Positions 13,391-23,981 of a stretch of DNA of 64,000 nucleotides are shown piece by piece. This DNA comes from Paraburkholderia antibiotica (GTDB lineage: Bacteria; Pseudomonadota; Gammaproteobacteria; Burkholderiales; Burkholderiaceae), in NCBI RefSeq assembly GCF_012927125.1, contig NZ_JABBFZ010000001.1, forward strand, positions 862,980-926,979, given 5' to 3'. The notes beneath the pieces are model-generated. The model had not been told where the DNA came from and did not search any database. It saw nothing but the letters and a program-made list of their open reading frames with translations. A program made the translations under genes and the position numbers. The first letter of the stretch is position 1; each line of letters begins with the position of its first letter.

Positions 13391-13437
13391 ATTTCCTCGC
13401 TGCGCCGGCTGATGACGAGCCGGCGCGGCAAGCGGCA

Positions 13438-15729
13438 TCAGAACGCTTCGTCTTCCGACAGATAGCGCCACTGGCCCGGCGGCAGCGCGCCGAGCGCGAT
13501 GCGGCCCATGCGCACGCGCTTCAGACCCACCACTTCGAGGCCGACCAGTTCGCACATGCGGCGAATCTGGCGCTTGCGGCCTTCGCGCAGCACGAAACGC
13601 AACTGCTCGCCGTTCTGCCAGTTGACCTGGGCGGGCTTGAGCTGGACGTCGTCGAGCATCAGGCCGTGACACAGCAACGCGAGCTTTTCGGCCGGGAAAT
13701 GGCTTTCGACGTCGACGTTGTGCTCGCCATAGGCGACCCGCACCAGGTATTCCTTGTCGACTTCCGAATGGCCGCCGATCAGCTGCTTCGCGATGCGGCC
13801 GTCCTGCGTGAGTACCAGCAGGCCCGTCGAATCGATGTCCAGACGTCCGGCCGGTGCGAGTTGACGCAGATGCGAGACCGCGAAGCGGATGCCCGAGTGG
13901 TCGCCTTCCCAGCGGTTTTCCGGCGTGACGAGCGTGATGGCCGGCTGATAGCCGTCTTCCGCCTGGCCCGACACGAGACCGACCGGCTTGTGGATCAGCA
14001 CCGTCACCTGGCTCGACTGCGCCGCTTCGGCGGCGGGATCGATGTCGATGCGCTGGTCCGGGAAGACCTTGGTGCCGAGCGTATCGACGCGCTCGCCGTC
14101 GACCATCACCCAGCCTTTTTCGATCCACTCGTCGGCTTCGCGGCGCGAGCACAGGCCGAGCTTGGACATCAGCTTCGACAGACGCAGCATGCCGGGCGCG
14201 TCTTCGTGGTCGCGGCGCGGACGCGGGGTGTCTAGCGTCGTATCGGACGCTTCGTCGCGTGCCGAGGCGGCGTGCGGTTTGGCGGCGCGGGCCGGACGGT
14301 CGTCGCCGAAGCGGCGGGCGTTGGCCGACGGTGCCTTGTCGAAGCTACGGGCCTGGCGTTCGGCGCGGTCGCTGCGATCGGTGCCGCGTGCTGTGCGTTC
14401 GCTGCGTTCGTCGCGCGGTGCGCGTGCTGGACGCTCGGAGCGCTCGGCGTAGCCGCCCTTTACCGGCTTCGAGAAGCTGCGTTCGCCACGCTCGCCTTCG
14501 AAACGGCGCGGACCGCCTTCGCTGCGTGCGCCTCGGTCGGCACCGAACGGGCGACGTTCGCCGTCGTCGCGGCGCGGCGGGCGGTCACCAAAGCTACGCG
14601 GTGCGCGTTCGCCACGCTCCGAATTGCCTTCGAAGCGACGCGGTGCGCGTTCCGAGCGTTCGCCGTCGTCGCGGCGCGGCGGGCGGTCACCAAAGCTACG
14701 CGGTGCGCGTTCGCCACGCTCCGAATTGCCTTCGAAACGGCGGGGCGCGCGTTCCGAGCGCTCGCCGGTTTCACGGCGCGGAGGGCGGTCACCCAAACTG
14801 CGCGGTGCGCGTTCGCCGCGTTCTGAATTGCCTTCGAAACGGCGGGGCGCGCGTTCCGAGCGTTCGCCGGTTTCACGGCGCGGAGGGCGGTCACCAAAGC
14901 TGCGCGGTGCACGCTCGCCGCGCTCCGAATTGCCTTCGAAACGACGCGGTGCACGCTCCGAGCGCTCGCCGTCGTCGCGACGCGGCGGGCGGTCACCAAA
15001 GCTGCGCGGTGCACGTTCGCCGCGTTCCGAATTGCCTTCGAAACGACGCGGTGCGCGTTCCGAGCGCTCGCCGTCGTCACGGCGCGGCGGACGGTCGCCG
15101 AAACTGCGCGGTGCACGCTCGCCACGTTCCGAATTACCTTCGAAACGACGGGGTGCGCGTTCCGAGCGTTCGCCGTCGTCGCGACGCGGCGGGCGGTCAC
15201 CAAAGCTACGCGGTGCGCGTTCGCCACGCTCCGAATTGCCTTCGAAGCGACGCGGCGCGCGCTGCTCCGACCGTTCACCGTCATCTCGACGCGGCGGGCG
15301 GTCACCAAAACTACGCGGTGCACGTTCGCCACGCTCCGCATTCCCTTCAAACCGACGCGGCGCACGCTCCGACCGCTCGCCGGTTTCACGACGCGGCGGC
15401 CGATCACCAAAACTGCGCGGAGCCCGTTCGTCGCCATCGCGCCGGAAACCGCGTTCGCCACGCTCGCCCGCACCTTCGACGCGACGGGGCGCGCCCGAGG
15501 CGCCCGCGCCCCGTTCGCGCCCGAACGTCCCTTCGGCACGCGGCGCACGCGTACCCGCGCCCGCCGGTTTCGTGCCGGCCGGCCGCTTCGCGCCACCTCC
15601 ACGCGCCGCTCCGGACTCCGCCGCGGGCTTCGGGCGCGTCGGCTTACGCGCGGACGCGCTGCCGGAGCGGACAGGGGCGCGTTCGGACGATGCCGGCCGC
15701 GGATGCTTGGCTGTTAATTTGATTCGCAT
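13438..15729 (-). CDS. S4-domain rRNA pseudouridine synthase with long repetitive N-terminus
   Basis: 763 residues; the last 250 form a normal RluB/RluE/RluF-type 23S rRNA pseudouridine synthase. It has an S4 RNA-binding domain from residue 514 (LRLSKLMSKLGLCSRREADE), the catalytic motif GRLDIDSTGLLVL (catalytic Asp in RLDID) and the C-terminal REGRKRQIRRMCE. The end (LPPGQWRYLSEDE) looks more like RluF than RluB, so no symbol is given. Residues 1-513 are Arg/Glu/Gly/Pro-rich and disordered-looking, including eight 34-residue repeats (121-392; unit ERAPRRFEGNSERGERAPRS plus FGDRPPRRDDGERS). Basic tails occur in relatives, but this length and regularity stand out. It lies 6 nt downstream of glnD on the same strand. 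Confidence 0.88.
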   Translation of the reverse strand: MRIKLTAKHPRPASSERAPVRSGSASARKPTRPKPAAESGAARGGGAKRPAGTKPAGAGTRAPRAEGTFGRERGAGASGAPRRVEGAGERGERGFRRDGDERAPRSFGDRPPRRETGERSERAPRRFEGNAERGERAPRSFGDRPPRRDDGERSEQRAPRRFEGNSERGERAPRSFGDRPPRRDDGERSERAPRRFEGNSERGERAPRSFGDRPPRRDDGERSERAPRRFEGNSERGERAPRSFGDRPPRRDDGERSERAPRRFEGNSERGERAPRSFGDRPPRRETGERSERAPRRFEGNSERGERAPRSLGDRPPRRETGERSERAPRRFEGNSERGERAPRSFGDRPPRRDDGERSERAPRRFEGNSERGERAPRSFGDRPPRRDDGERRPFGADRGARSEGGPRRFEGERGERSFSKPVKGGYAERSERPARAPRDERSERTARGTDRSDRAERQARSFDKAPSANARRFGDDRPARAAKPHAASARDEASDTTLDTPRPRRDHEDAPGMLRLSKLMSKLGLCSRREADEWIEKGWVMVDGERVDTLGTKVFPDQRIDIDPAAEAAQSSQVTVLIHKPVGLVSGQAEDGYQPAITLVTPENRWEGDHSGIRFAVSHLRQLAPAGRLDIDSTGLLVLTQDGRIAKQLIGGHSEVDKEYLVRVAYGEHNVDVESHFPAEKLALLCHGLMLDDVQLKPAQVNWQNGEQLRFVLREGRKRQIRRMCELVGLEVVGLKRVRMGRIALGALPPGQWRYLSEDEAF
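14554..15369 (-). repeat. Eight 102-bp tandem repeats in the pseudouridine synthase gene
   Basis: Period 102 bp (34 codons); all units keep frame, and one carries a 3-bp Gln insertion. Units differ mainly by synonymous changes and by an RRDDGERS / RRETGERS switch near the unit end. That pattern indicates old duplications mixed with recent copying or gene conversion. Confidence 0.95.
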
Positions 15730-15735
15730 GAAATC

Positions 15736-18315
15736 TCACACTGCGATCGCGCGCAGCAGTTCCGTTTCGACCTGAATTTGCAGGCGATTGTCCGACAGGC
15801 TGTGTCCCTCGAGCAGGAACACGTCCTCGACGCGTTCGCCGAGCGTATTGATCCGCGCCGAAGCGACGCCGACCCGATGCTCGGCCAGCACGCGCGCGAT
15901 CGAATAAAGAAGGCCCGGCCGGTCGTTCGCCGACACGGACAGGATGTAGTATTGGCCGCGCTCGTCGGCCCGCAGGTCGACGCGCGGCGTAATCGGGAAG
16001 GTGCGCGACAGCCGCGACAGCCGGCCCTTCGACGGACCCGGCAGCAGCGTGCCGTGGCCCGTGAGCCGCGCGGTCAGCTCCTGCTCGACCAGATTGGCGA
16101 TGTCGCGGTAGTGCACGTCCTCTTCGGTATGCGTGACGAGGAAGTTGTCGAGCGCGTAGCCGTGACGCGTCGTGCTGACGCGCGCATCGAGCACCGACAG
16201 CCCGTTGCGATCGAAATACGCGCAGATGCCCGCGAACAGATCCGGTTGATCCTTCACGTAGACGAGCACCTGCAACGCCTCGCCGATCGGCGACGGCCGC
16301 GCGCGCACGAGCGGCGTGGGCGTTTCGACGTGGCGGTACAGCACGCGCGTCTGCCACGCGATATCCGCCGCGTCGTGGCGCAGGAAGTAGCCGACGTCGA
16401 GCTTGTCCCACAGCGCCTGCTGCGCGCCTTCCGGCACGGTTTCCAGCCGCAGTAGCGCGAGCGCTTCTTCCTGGCGGGTTTTCAGCTCCGAATGGGCATC
16501 GGGCCGTGCGCCGCCGAGCACGGCGAGCGTCGCGCGGTACAGGTCTTCGAGCAGCTTGCCTTTCCACGTGTTCCAGACCTTCGGGCTGGTACCGCGGATG
16601 TCGGCCACCGTCAGCAGGTAGAGCGCGGTCAGGCGACGCTCGGTGCCGACCAGCTCGGCAAAGCGCTTGATCACTTCGGGGTCGCTCGTGTCCTGCTTTT
16701 GCGCGACCTGGCTCATGGTCAGATGCTGCTGCACGAGCCACACGACCAGATCGCCGTCCTCGCCGTCGATACCATGCTGCCGGCAGAAACGGCGCGCGTC
16801 GGCCATGCCCAGCGTGGAATGATCGCCGCCGCGGCCTTTCGCGATGTCGTGAAACAGCGCGGCCACGTAGAGCACCCACGGCCGGTCGAAATTCACGATC
16901 AGCTGGCTGCAGAACGGATATTCGTGCGTGTGCTCGGCGACCGCGAAGCGGCGCAGATTGCGCAGCACCATCAGGATGTGCTGGTCGACCGTGTAGACGT
17001 GATACAGGTCGTGCTGCATCTGCCCGACGATGCGCCGGAAATTCAGCAGATAACGCCCGAGCACGCTCGTCTGGTTCATCAGCCGGAAGGCGTGCGTGAT
17101 GCCGGCCGGCTGCTTCAGGATTTCCATGAAGAGCCGACGGTTTTCCGGATCGCGGCGCCAGTGCTGGTCCATCACGTCGCGCGCGTTGTAGATCGCCCGC
17201 AGCGTGCGCGCCGACAACCCCTTCACGCCGGGCGTGCGCTCGTACAGCAGGAACGCTTCGAGGATCGCATTCGGCTCGCGCTGGAACACGTCGTCGGAGG
17301 CGATTTCGAGCATGCCCTGTTTTTCGACGAAGCGGTCCGACAGCACGCGCGTGATGCCGCTCGTGTTCGGAAAGAGCTGCGCCTCGATGTTCTGGATCAG
17401 GATCGTCGCGAGTTGCGTGACGGCCTTCGCGGACCAGTAGTAGCGGCGCATCAGCTGCTCGCTCGCGCGCTTCGTCGCGGTGGGCTTGTAGCCGAAGCTC
17501 TCGGCGACCGGCGTCTGCAGGTCGAACACCAGAATGTCCTGGCGCCGGCCCGCGAGCACGTGCAGCCGCGCGCGCAGCGACTTCAGGAAGCCTTCGTTGC
17601 GGCGCAGCTCGCTCGCCTCACGCTCGGTGATGAGCCCGCGCGCCTCGAGTTCGCGCCAGCTGCTGCCGAAATCGGCCGCCTGGGTGATCCACAGGATCAG
17701 CTGCAAGTCGCGCAGCCCGCCCGGGCTTTCCTTGATGTTCGGTTCGAGCGCGTACGGCGTGTCCTGAAACTTCGCGTGGCGTTGGCGCATTTCGAGCACC
17801 TTCGCCTGGAAGAACGCTTTCGGATCGAGCGCGTCGCGGTAGCGTCGCTCGAAATCGTCGAACAGCGCGGCGCTGCCGGTGATGCGCCGCGCTTCGAGCA
17901 GCGAGGTGCGCACGGTGACGTCGTTGGCCGCTTCCTCGAGGCATTGCGACACGCTGCGCACGCTGCTGCCGAGTTCCAGCCCGAGATCCCACGCGAGGCT
18001 GATGAAGCGCTCGATGCGCGCCTCCAGATGCTCGAGCCGCGCGTCGGGCAGCAGCACCAGAATGTCGATGTCGGAGTGCGGCGCGAGTTCGCCGCGCCCA
18101 TAGCCGCCGACCGCGACGAGTGCCAGCTCGTCGGGCAGCTCGCAGGTGTCCCACGCGGCGCGCAGCGAATGATCGGTGGCGCGCGCGAGCGCGCCCATCA
18201 GCCCGTCGACGTTGGTGGCGGTGCGAAAGCGTTCCAGCAACTGGGCTTTGGCCACTTTGTAGTCCGCCTTGAGCGACGTGGCGTGGGATGGGGCGACGGC
18301 TGGAACGCTACTCAT
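15736..18315 (-). CDS. glnD: Bifunctional uridylyltransferase/uridylyl-removing enzyme GlnD
   Basis: Senses glutamine and uridylylates or de-uridylylates PII proteins, setting nitrogen metabolism. 859 residues. The nucleotidyltransferase domain carries [17 protein letters not shown] (about 70-86, metal ligands Asp82 and Asp84). An HD phosphohydrolase domain has [18 protein letters not shown] (about residue 480). Two C-terminal ACT domains follow ([20 protein letters not shown] and [19 protein letters not shown]). Complete and of the usual length. It lies between map (36 nt upstream) and the pseudouridine synthase on the same strand; map-glnD order is widespread in proteobacteria. Confidence 0.97.
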   Translation of the reverse strand: MSSVPAVAPSHATSLKADYKVAKAQLLERFRTATNVDGLMGALARATDHSLRAAWDTCELPDELALVAVGGYGRGELAPHSDIDILVLLPDARLEHLEARIERFISLAWDLGLELGSSVRSVSQCLEEAANDVTVRTSLLEARRITGSAALFDDFERRYRDALDPKAFFQAKVLEMRQRHAKFQDTPYALEPNIKESPGGLRDLQLILWITQAADFGSSWRELEARGLITEREASELRRNEGFLKSLRARLHVLAGRRQDILVFDLQTPVAESFGYKPTATKRASEQLMRRYYWSAKAVTQLATILIQNIEAQLFPNTSGITRVLSDRFVEKQGMLEIASDDVFQREPNAILEAFLLYERTPGVKGLSARTLRAIYNARDVMDQHWRRDPENRRLFMEILKQPAGITHAFRLMNQTSVLGRYLLNFRRIVGQMQHDLYHVYTVDQHILMVLRNLRRFAVAEHTHEYPFCSQLIVNFDRPWVLYVAALFHDIAKGRGGDHSTLGMADARRFCRQHGIDGEDGDLVVWLVQQHLTMSQVAQKQDTSDPEVIKRFAELVGTERRLTALYLLTVADIRGTSPKVWNTWKGKLLEDLYRATLAVLGGARPDAHSELKTRQEEALALLRLETVPEGAQQALWDKLDVGYFLRHDAADIAWQTRVLYRHVETPTPLVRARPSPIGEALQVLVYVKDQPDLFAGICAYFDRNGLSVLDARVSTTRHGYALDNFLVTHTEEDVHYRDIANLVEQELTARLTGHGTLLPGPSKGRLSRLSRTFPITPRVDLRADERGQYYILSVSANDRPGLLYSIARVLAEHRVGVASARINTLGERVEDVFLLEGHSLSDNRLQIQVETELLRAIAV

Positions 18316-18351
18316 TGGCGGGCGCGGGCGGGCGATGAAGTCGGAGTGGGC

Positions 18352-19173
18352 TCAGGCGGTGACCGCGCCAGTAGGCAGATGCGCGGCCGGACGCGCGGGC
18401 GTGCCGGCCGAGACGGTCAGCACGTCGTAGCCGGTTTCCGTGACGAGCACCGTGTGCTCCCACTGCGCGGACAGGCTGCGGTCCCTGGTCTTGACGGTCC
18501 ACTGGTCGGGCATCGTGCGGATGTCGCGGCGGCCGGCGTTGATCATCGGCTCGATCGTGAAGATCATGCCGGCCTGCAGTTCGAGCCCGGTGCCGGGGCG
18601 GCCGTAGTGCAGGATCTGCGGGTCTTCGTGGAACACGGTGCCGATGCCGTGGCCGCAATACTCGCGCACCACGCTGTAGCCGAGGCCTTCGGCATGCTTC
18701 TGGATCGCATAGCCGATGTCGCCGAGATGCGCGCCGGGGCGCACCTGGTCGATGCCGAGCCACATGCATTCGAAGGTGGCCTGCACGAGGCGCTTCGCCA
18801 TGATCGAGCCTTCGCCGACGATGAACATGCGGCTCGTGTCGCCGAAATAGCCTTCCTTGATGACGGTGATGTCGATATTCAGCGCGTCGCCGTTTTTCAG
18901 CGCCTTGTCGCCGGGAATACCGTGGCAGATCACGTCGTTGACGGAAATGCAGGTTGCCTTCGGGTAGGGCGGGTAGCCGGGCGGCTGATAATTGAGCGGC
19001 GCCGGGACCGTGCCCTGTTCCTTGAGCATGTACTCGTGGCACAGGCGGTCGAGTTCGCCGGTCGTGACGCCGGCCTTGACGAACGGCGTGATGTAGTCGA
19101 GCACCTCGCTCGCGAGCCGGCAGGCGACGCGCATCATCGCGATGTCGTGGTCGTTTTTGATCGTGATAGCCAT
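18352..19173 (-). CDS. map: Methionine aminopeptidase, type I
   Basis: Removes the N-terminal Met from nascent proteins after deformylation. 273 residues from the ATG at 19173, which has a good ribosome site (AGGAAA, 4 nt upstream). The longer frame to 19434 is rejected. The metal ligands are all visible: LNIDITV (Asp), FGDTSRM (Asp), YCGHGIG (His), FTIEPMI (Glu) and QWEHTV (Glu). A short C-terminal tail (TPARPAAHLPTGAVTA) is lineage-specific. Transcribed away from rpsB, as in many proteobacteria. Confidence 0.97.
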   Translation of the reverse strand: MAITIKNDHDIAMMRVACRLASEVLDYITPFVKAGVTTGELDRLCHEYMLKEQGTVPAPLNYQPPGYPPYPKATCISVNDVICHGIPGDKALKNGDALNIDITVIKEGYFGDTSRMFIVGEGSIMAKRLVQATFECMWLGIDQVRPGAHLGDIGYAIQKHAEGLGYSVVREYCGHGIGTVFHEDPQILHYGRPGTGLELQAGMIFTIEPMINAGRRDIRTMPDQWTVKTRDRSLSAQWEHTVLVTETGYDVLTVSAGTPARPAAHLPTGAVTA

Positions 19174-19682
19174 GGTTTCCTCAGAAGCCTCGCTGGATAA
19201 GGCTTTCAGGGTGGTGCGGTGGCCGCGCGGATGGGTCTGGCCGGGCAGTTTGCCGGCAATTTCGCTGGCGACTCCGTCCCGTGCGGCGGAATCGTGACAT
19301 TTTACAGCAGCGGGGCCGGAGTCGTTGGGTTGGATAGGGTGCTGGCAGGCCAAAAGACGCCAAAGCCGCGACTTCGCGGCTGCATTGGCGAGCTTAAGGT
19401 CGGTGGGGGCGATAGTCCGGGCAGGTTGAGTCACGCGGTAGTCACGTGCTATACTCTTCGGCTAAGTCGATCTTGTCCGCTTTTTATTGCGCAAATGCAT
19501 GAAGAGCGGGGCAAAGCGGCTTCTCGCGGCCCTTCGGTTGTCTGGTCGCGAGGTGGAAAGCAGTTCAGGCAGCCAATTCGCAAGCCGGCGCACCCAGGGT
19601 GTCGACACGCTCCAGTCAGTAATGCGGCTGGGAGCGGCCGATACGGCAGCCGGCTTAAGACCCAACCCTCGTGGAGAATTTC
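19174..19682. other. Divergent map/rpsB region with long rpsB leader
   Basis: 509 bp without a protein gene. A sigma70-like promoter for rpsB lies at 19426-19455, leaving an untranslated leader of about 220 nt before the rpsB ATG. Leaders of this size before rpsB can host autoregulation by ribosomal protein S2 (known from enterobacteria); I cannot show the fold here. No further gene is seen. Confidence 0.6.
19426..19455 (+). promoter_or_regulatory. Predicted sigma70 promoter of rpsB-tsf
   Basis: -35 TTGAGT (19426-19431), 18-nt spacer, -10 TATACT (19450-19455). Five of six bases match consensus in the -10 box and four of six in the -35. Confidence 0.7.
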
Positions 19683-20435
19683 ATGGCAGTTACGATGCGT
19701 CAAATGCTGGAAGCAGGTGTCCACTTCGGTCACCAGACCCGCTTCTGGAACCCGAAGATGGCTCCGTTCATTTTCGGTCACCGCAACAAGATTCACATCA
19801 TCAACCTCGAAAAGACGCTGCCGATGTACAACGACGCGCTGAAGTACGCGCGTCAGCTGGCATCGAACCGTGGCACGATCCTGTTCGTCGGCACGAAGCG
19901 TCAGTCGCGTGACACGATCGCCCAGGAAGCGCAGCGCGCCGGTATGCCGTTCGTGAACGCACGCTGGCTCGGCGGCATGCTGACCAACTTCAAGACGCTG
20001 AAGGTTTCGATCAAGCGCCTGAAGGACATGGAAGCAGCGCTGGAAGCCGGTGAAACCGAGCGCATGAGCAAGAAGGAAGCGCTGCTGTTCGAACGCGAAA
20101 TGGCCAAGCTGCAGAAGTCGATCGGCGGCGTGAAGGACATGGGCGGCATTCCGGACGCAATCTTCGTCGTCGACGTCGGCTACCACAAGATTGCCGTGAC
20201 CGAAGCGAACAAGCTCGGCATTCCGGTCATCGCCGTGGTCGATACGAACCACTCGCCGGAAGGTGTGGACTACGTGATCCCGGGTAACGATGACGCCAGC
20301 AAGGCCGTCGCTCTGTACGCGGCTGGCGTGGCCGACGCGATCCTCGAAGGCCGTGCGAACGCGGTCAACGAAGTGGTCCAGGCTGCACGCGGCGGCGACG
20401 GCGACGAGTTCGTCGAGGTCAACTCGGAAGCGTAA
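19683..20435 (+). CDS. rpsB: 30S ribosomal protein S2
   Basis: Structural protein of the small ribosomal subunit needed for S1 binding. 250 residues from the ATG at 19683 ([20 protein letters not shown]), preceded by GGAGA at proper spacing. The family signatures [25 protein letters not shown] and the C-terminal [20 protein letters not shown] are present. Full length. First gene of the rpsB-tsf pair, separated from tsf by a strong terminator. Confidence 0.99.
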   Translation: MAVTMRQMLEAGVHFGHQTRFWNPKMAPFIFGHRNKIHIINLEKTLPMYNDALKYARQLASNRGTILFVGTKRQSRDTIAQEAQRAGMPFVNARWLGGMLTNFKTLKVSIKRLKDMEAALEAGETERMSKKEALLFEREMAKLQKSIGGVKDMGGIPDAIFVVDVGYHKIAVTEANKLGIPVIAVVDTNHSPEGVDYVIPGNDDASKAVALYAAGVADAILEGRANAVNEVVQAARGGDGDEFVEVNSEA

Positions 20436-20455
20436 GGCTGCCCAGTGTCCGGCAT

Positions 20456-20487
20456 AAAAGGGGGCTTTCTACAGGCCCCCTTTTTTT
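20456..20487 (+). terminator. Terminator/attenuator between rpsB and tsf
   Basis: aaaaGGGGGC ... GCCCCCttttttt: a 6-bp GC stem with a 9-nt loop, flanked by A and seven T. A hairpin in the rpsB-tsf gap usually gives partial termination, lowering tsf relative to rpsB; that role is inferred. Confidence 0.9.
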
Positions 20488-20658
20488 AAGTCGCGACGCT
20501 TGTAGCAGCAAATGGTGTAACAGGCATCTGGCAAGGTGCTTGCCGGGCGGCGCCAGCAGGGTCGTCCGCAAAAAATACGCGAAAACGCTGAAACGAATTC
20601 CTGCCGCCGGCATCGAAGTGCGGGCGGCGTGTGACAGACAGAACCCAAGGAGCAAATG

Positions 20659-21540
20659 ATGGCGGCAATTACCGCAAGCATGGTTGCAGAACTGCGCGCG
20701 AAGACCGACGCGCCGATGATGGAATGCAAGAAGGCGCTGACGGAAGCCGACGGCGATCTGGCGCGCGCTGAAGAACTGCTGCGCGTGAAGCTCGGCAACA
20801 AGGCGAGCAAGGCGGCATCGCGCGTGACGGCTGAAGGCGTCGTCGCATCGTTCATCGGCGGCAACGCTGGTTCGCTCGTCGAACTGAACTGCGAAACCGA
20901 CTTCGTTTCGAAGAACGACGACTTCCTCGCATTTTCGAAGACGGTCGCCGAACTCGTCGCGACGCAAAACCCGGCTGACGTCGCCGCGCTGTCGGCACTG
21001 CCGCTCGACGGTTCGACCGTCGACGCAGTGCGTCTCGCGCTGGTCGGCAAGATCGGTGAAAACATCTCGATCCGCCGTTTCGAGCGCTTCGAGACCGCGA
21101 ACAAGCTGGCAGCGTACCTGCACGGCACGCGTATCGGCGTGCTGGTCGAGTACACCGGCGCGGACGAGCAGGTCGGCAAGGACGTGGCGATGCACATCGC
21201 TGCAATGAAGCCGGTTTCGCTGTCGTCGAACGACGTGCCGGCGGACCTGATCGCCAAGGAACGCAGCATCGCTGAACAGAAGGCTGCCGAATCGGGCAAG
21301 CCGGCTGAAATCGTCGCGAAGATGGTCGACGGCAGCGTGCAGAAGTACCTGAAGGAAGTGTCGCTGCTGAATCAGACGTTCGTTAAGAACGACAAGCAGA
21401 CGATCGAACAGATGCTGAAGGCGGCGAACTCGAGCGTGCAGAAGTTCGCACTGTTCGTGGTCGGCGAAGGCATCGAGAAGAAGCAGGACGACTTCGCAGC
21501 GGAAGTGGCCGCCCAGGTCGCTGCTGCAAAGCAACAATAA
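20659..21540 (+). CDS. tsf: Elongation factor Ts
   Basis: Exchanges GDP for GTP on EF-Tu. 293 residues from the second of two adjacent ATG codons (20656 and 20659). AGGAG at 20648-20652 is 6 nt from 20659 and only 3 nt from 20656, so the ribosome site favours 20659 ([20 protein letters not shown]). Family motifs are [12 protein letters not shown] and [15 protein letters not shown]. It lies between rpsB and pyrH in the conserved translation/UMP kinase/ribosome recycling order. Confidence 0.98.
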   Translation: MAAITASMVAELRAKTDAPMMECKKALTEADGDLARAEELLRVKLGNKASKAASRVTAEGVVASFIGGNAGSLVELNCETDFVSKNDDFLAFSKTVAELVATQNPADVAALSALPLDGSTVDAVRLALVGKIGENISIRRFERFETANKLAAYLHGTRIGVLVEYTGADEQVGKDVAMHIAAMKPVSLSSNDVPADLIAKERSIAEQKAAESGKPAEIVAKMVDGSVQKYLKEVSLLNQTFVKNDKQTIEQMLKAANSSVQKFALFVVGEGIEKKQDDFAAEVAAQVAAAKQQ

Positions 21541-21575
21541 GCATTACCTAAGCTTCATAGCCGTACCGTTGCACC

Positions 21576-21600
21576 CGCGGCGAGGCAAGACCTCGCCGCG
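21576..21600. repeat. 10-bp hairpin in the tsf-pyrH gap
   Basis: CGCGGCGAGG - CAAGA - CCTCGCCGCG, a perfect stem 36 nt after the tsf stop, without a T tract. It could protect the tsf mRNA 3' end or be a weak terminator. The remainder of the 222-bp gap up to pyrH is GC-rich and holds no gene I can support. Confidence 0.8.
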
Positions 21601-21762
21601 CTCGGCAGCACCGCAAGGCCGCGCACGGGTTGACCCTCGCCGCGCGGCCGCCGTTGGCGGACCCCGAGGGTTCGCCAATCTGGCGGCGCTTGCCCGAATC
21701 AGCATTTCACCCCTACATTAGTCCCTTGTTGTTGCCCTGTTCTGCGCGATCTGGATACCCCT

Positions 21763-22476
21763 ATGCCCACTGCCTATAAACGCGTCCTGCTCAAACTCTC
21801 CGGTGAAGCTCTGATGGGCGACGATGCCTTCGGCATCAATCGCGCGACCATCGAACGAATGGTGGCGGACGTGGCCGAAGTGGTCCGTCTTGGAACGCAG
21901 CTGGCCGTGGTGATCGGCGGCGGCAATATTTTCCGCGGCGTCGCGGGCGGCGCAGCGGGTATGGACCGCGCGACGGCCGACTACATGGGCATGCTGGCCA
22001 CGATGATGAACGCGCTGGCGCTGCAGGACGCGATGCGCCACGCCGGCATCGAGGCGCGCGTGCAATCGGCGCTGCGCATGGACCAGGTGGTCGAGCCGTA
22101 CATCCGGCCCCGCGCGATCCGCCAGCTCGAGGAAGGCAAGGTCGTGATTTTCGCGGCCGGCACCGGCAACCCGTTCTTCACGACCGACACCGCAGCCGCG
22201 TTGCGCGGCTCGGAAATCGGCGCGGAAGTGGTGCTGAAGGCGACCAAGGTGGACGGCGTCTATTCGGCCGATCCGAAGAAGGATCCGAGCGCGACCCGTT
22301 ACACCACGATCAGCTTCGACGAGGCGATCGGTCGCAATCTGCAGGTGATGGACGCGACGGCTTTCGCGCTGTGCCGCGACCAGAAGCTGCCGATCCGCGT
22401 GTTTTCGATCGTCAAGCCGGGTGCGCTCAAGCGCATCGTGCAAGGTGAGGACGAGGGCACCCTCGTCCACGTGTAA
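21763..22476 (+). CDS. pyrH: UMP kinase
   Basis: Phosphorylates UMP to UDP; hexameric amino-acid-kinase-fold enzyme essential for pyrimidine nucleotides. 237 residues, full length. Motifs are KLSGEALMG (phosphate loop), [29 protein letters not shown] and [17 protein letters not shown]. It follows tsf and precedes frr, the usual order in proteobacteria. Confidence 0.98.
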   Translation: MPTAYKRVLLKLSGEALMGDDAFGINRATIERMVADVAEVVRLGTQLAVVIGGGNIFRGVAGGAAGMDRATADYMGMLATMMNALALQDAMRHAGIEARVQSALRMDQVVEPYIRPRAIRQLEEGKVVIFAAGTGNPFFTTDTAAALRGSEIGAEVVLKATKVDGVYSADPKKDPSATRYTTISFDEAIGRNLQVMDATAFALCRDQKLPIRVFSIVKPGALKRIVQGEDEGTLVHV

Positions 22477-22575
22477 ACTGTCGTTTGCATTACGTGGGCT
22501 TTGACGCGAGCCCCGGGTCGCCGCATTGCGCGTGCCGGGCGGCTCGCACCGTTTAGAAGGTTCGGAGGTTAAAAA

Positions 22576-23136
22576 ATGTCTGTGGCTGATATCAGGAAGG
22601 GCGCTGAGCAGAAAATGCAGCGCTCGATCGACGCGTTCAAGAACGACCTGTCGAAGATCCGTACGGGCCGTGCTCATACGGGCCTGCTCGACCATATCCA
22701 GTGCGACTACTACGGTTCGCCGGTGCCGATTTCGCAGGTCGCGAACCTCACGCTGATCGACGCGCGCACGATCGGCGTGCAGCCGTGGGAAAAGAAGATG
22801 GTCCAGGTCGTCGAAAAGGCGATCCGCGAGTCGGACCTCGGTCTGAACCCGGCCACCCACGGCGACGTGATCCGCGTGCCGATGCCCGCGCTGACCGAAG
22901 AACGCCGCCGCGAGCTGACCAAGGTCGTGCGCAGCGAAGCCGAAACGGCGAAGGTGGCCGTGCGCAATCTGCGCCGCGACGCCAACGAGCAACTGAAGAA
23001 GCTCGTCAAGGACAAGGAAATTTCGGAAGACGACGAGCGCCGTGCCGGTGACGACGTCCAGAAGCTGACGGACAAGTTCGTCGCCGAAATCGACAAGCTC
23101 GTCGTGACGAAAGAAGCCGAGATCATGACGGTCTGA
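22576..23136 (+). CDS. frr: Ribosome recycling factor
   Basis: With EF-G splits the post-termination ribosome. 186 residues, full length. Signature regions are [15 protein letters not shown] and the C-terminal [25 protein letters not shown] followed by TTAAAAA gives a strong ribosome site. It lies 99 nt after pyrH and 62 nt before uppS. Confidence 0.98.
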   Translation: MSVADIRKGAEQKMQRSIDAFKNDLSKIRTGRAHTGLLDHIQCDYYGSPVPISQVANLTLIDARTIGVQPWEKKMVQVVEKAIRESDLGLNPATHGDVIRVPMPALTEERRRELTKVVRSEAETAKVAVRNLRRDANEQLKKLVKDKEISEDDERRAGDDVQKLTDKFVAEIDKLVVTKEAEIMTV

Positions 23137-23198
23137 GGCCGTTTGGCTCAGCCCTTTCGGATTTCCACTTCTTTACTGGCATTACTGTCCCGACGGCC

Positions 23199-23981
23199 AT
23201 GACCTATACCAGCTCAACCGTGCGCGTGCCTGAAGTCGCCGCGGTGCCGCGACATATCGCGATCATCATGGACGGCAACGGCCGTTGGGCCACCCAGCGG
23301 CGTCTGCCGCGCGTGGCGGGCCATACGCGCGGCGTCGACGCGGTGCGGGCGGCCGTCGAGGCGTGCGCGCGGCGCGGCGTCGAATATCTGACGCTGTTTG
23401 CGTTCAGCTCGGAAAACTGGCGCCGTCCGAACGAGGAGGTGTCGTTCCTGATGCGCCTCTTCGTTACCGCGCTCGAGCGCGAGATCGGCAAGCTCCACGC
23501 GAACGGCATCCGTTTGCGCGTGGTCGGCGATCTCGAGCGCTTCGACGCGAAGATCCGCGACCTGATCAAGCGCGCGGAAACCAAGACCGCGCGCAACACC
23601 CGTCTCACGCTGACCATCGCCGCGAACTACGGCGGTCGCTGGGACATCATGCAGGCTACCCGCAAGCTCGTCGAACAGTCGGTGGCGGCCGGCAAGCCGG
23701 TCGAAGTCAATGAGGACGCGTTCGCCGAGCATCTGTCGATGGCCTACGCGCCCGAGCCGGATCTGTTCATCCGCACCGGCGGCGAGCGGCGCGTCAGCAA
23801 CTTCCTGCTGTGGCAGCTCGCTTACACCGAGTTCTATTTCACCGACACGTTCTGGCCGGATTTCGACGCCGACGCGCTCGGTCATGCCATCGCTTCGTAC
23901 GCCGAGCGGGAACGCCGTTTCGGCCGCACCAGTGCTCAGCTCGAGCCGCAATCGCAAAACGTCGATTCGCTTCCATGCTAA
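23199..23981 (+). CDS. uppS: Undecaprenyl diphosphate synthase
   Basis: Cis-prenyltransferase making undecaprenyl diphosphate, the lipid carrier for peptidoglycan and O-antigen units. 260 residues. Motifs are [10 protein letters not shown] (catalytic Asp), [13 protein letters not shown] and the C-terminal [18 protein letters not shown]. Its last 7 nt overlap the cdsA start, so the two are translationally coupled. Confidence 0.98.
   Translation: MTYTSSTVRVPEVAAVPRHIAIIMDGNGRWATQRRLPRVAGHTRGVDAVRAAVEACARRGVEYLTLFAFSSENWRRPNEEVSFLMRLFVTALEREIGKLHANGIRLRVVGDLERFDAKIRDLIKRAETKTARNTRLTLTIAANYGGRWDIMQATRKLVEQSVAAGKPVEVNEDAFAEHLSMAYAPEPDLFIRTGGERRVSNFLLWQLAYTEFYFTDTFWPDFDADALGHAIASYAERERRFGRTSAQLEPQSQNVDSLPC

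Noticed and set aside
14554..15369. Regular repeats that might suggest a CRISPR array
   Set aside because: Period is 102 bp with no unique spacers, and the repeats keep an open coding frame.
14259..15775. Several long plus-strand frames across the pseudouridine synthase repeats
   Set aside because: They are the 102-bp repeat read on the wrong strand or frame, giving Arg/Ser/Ala strings with no homology.
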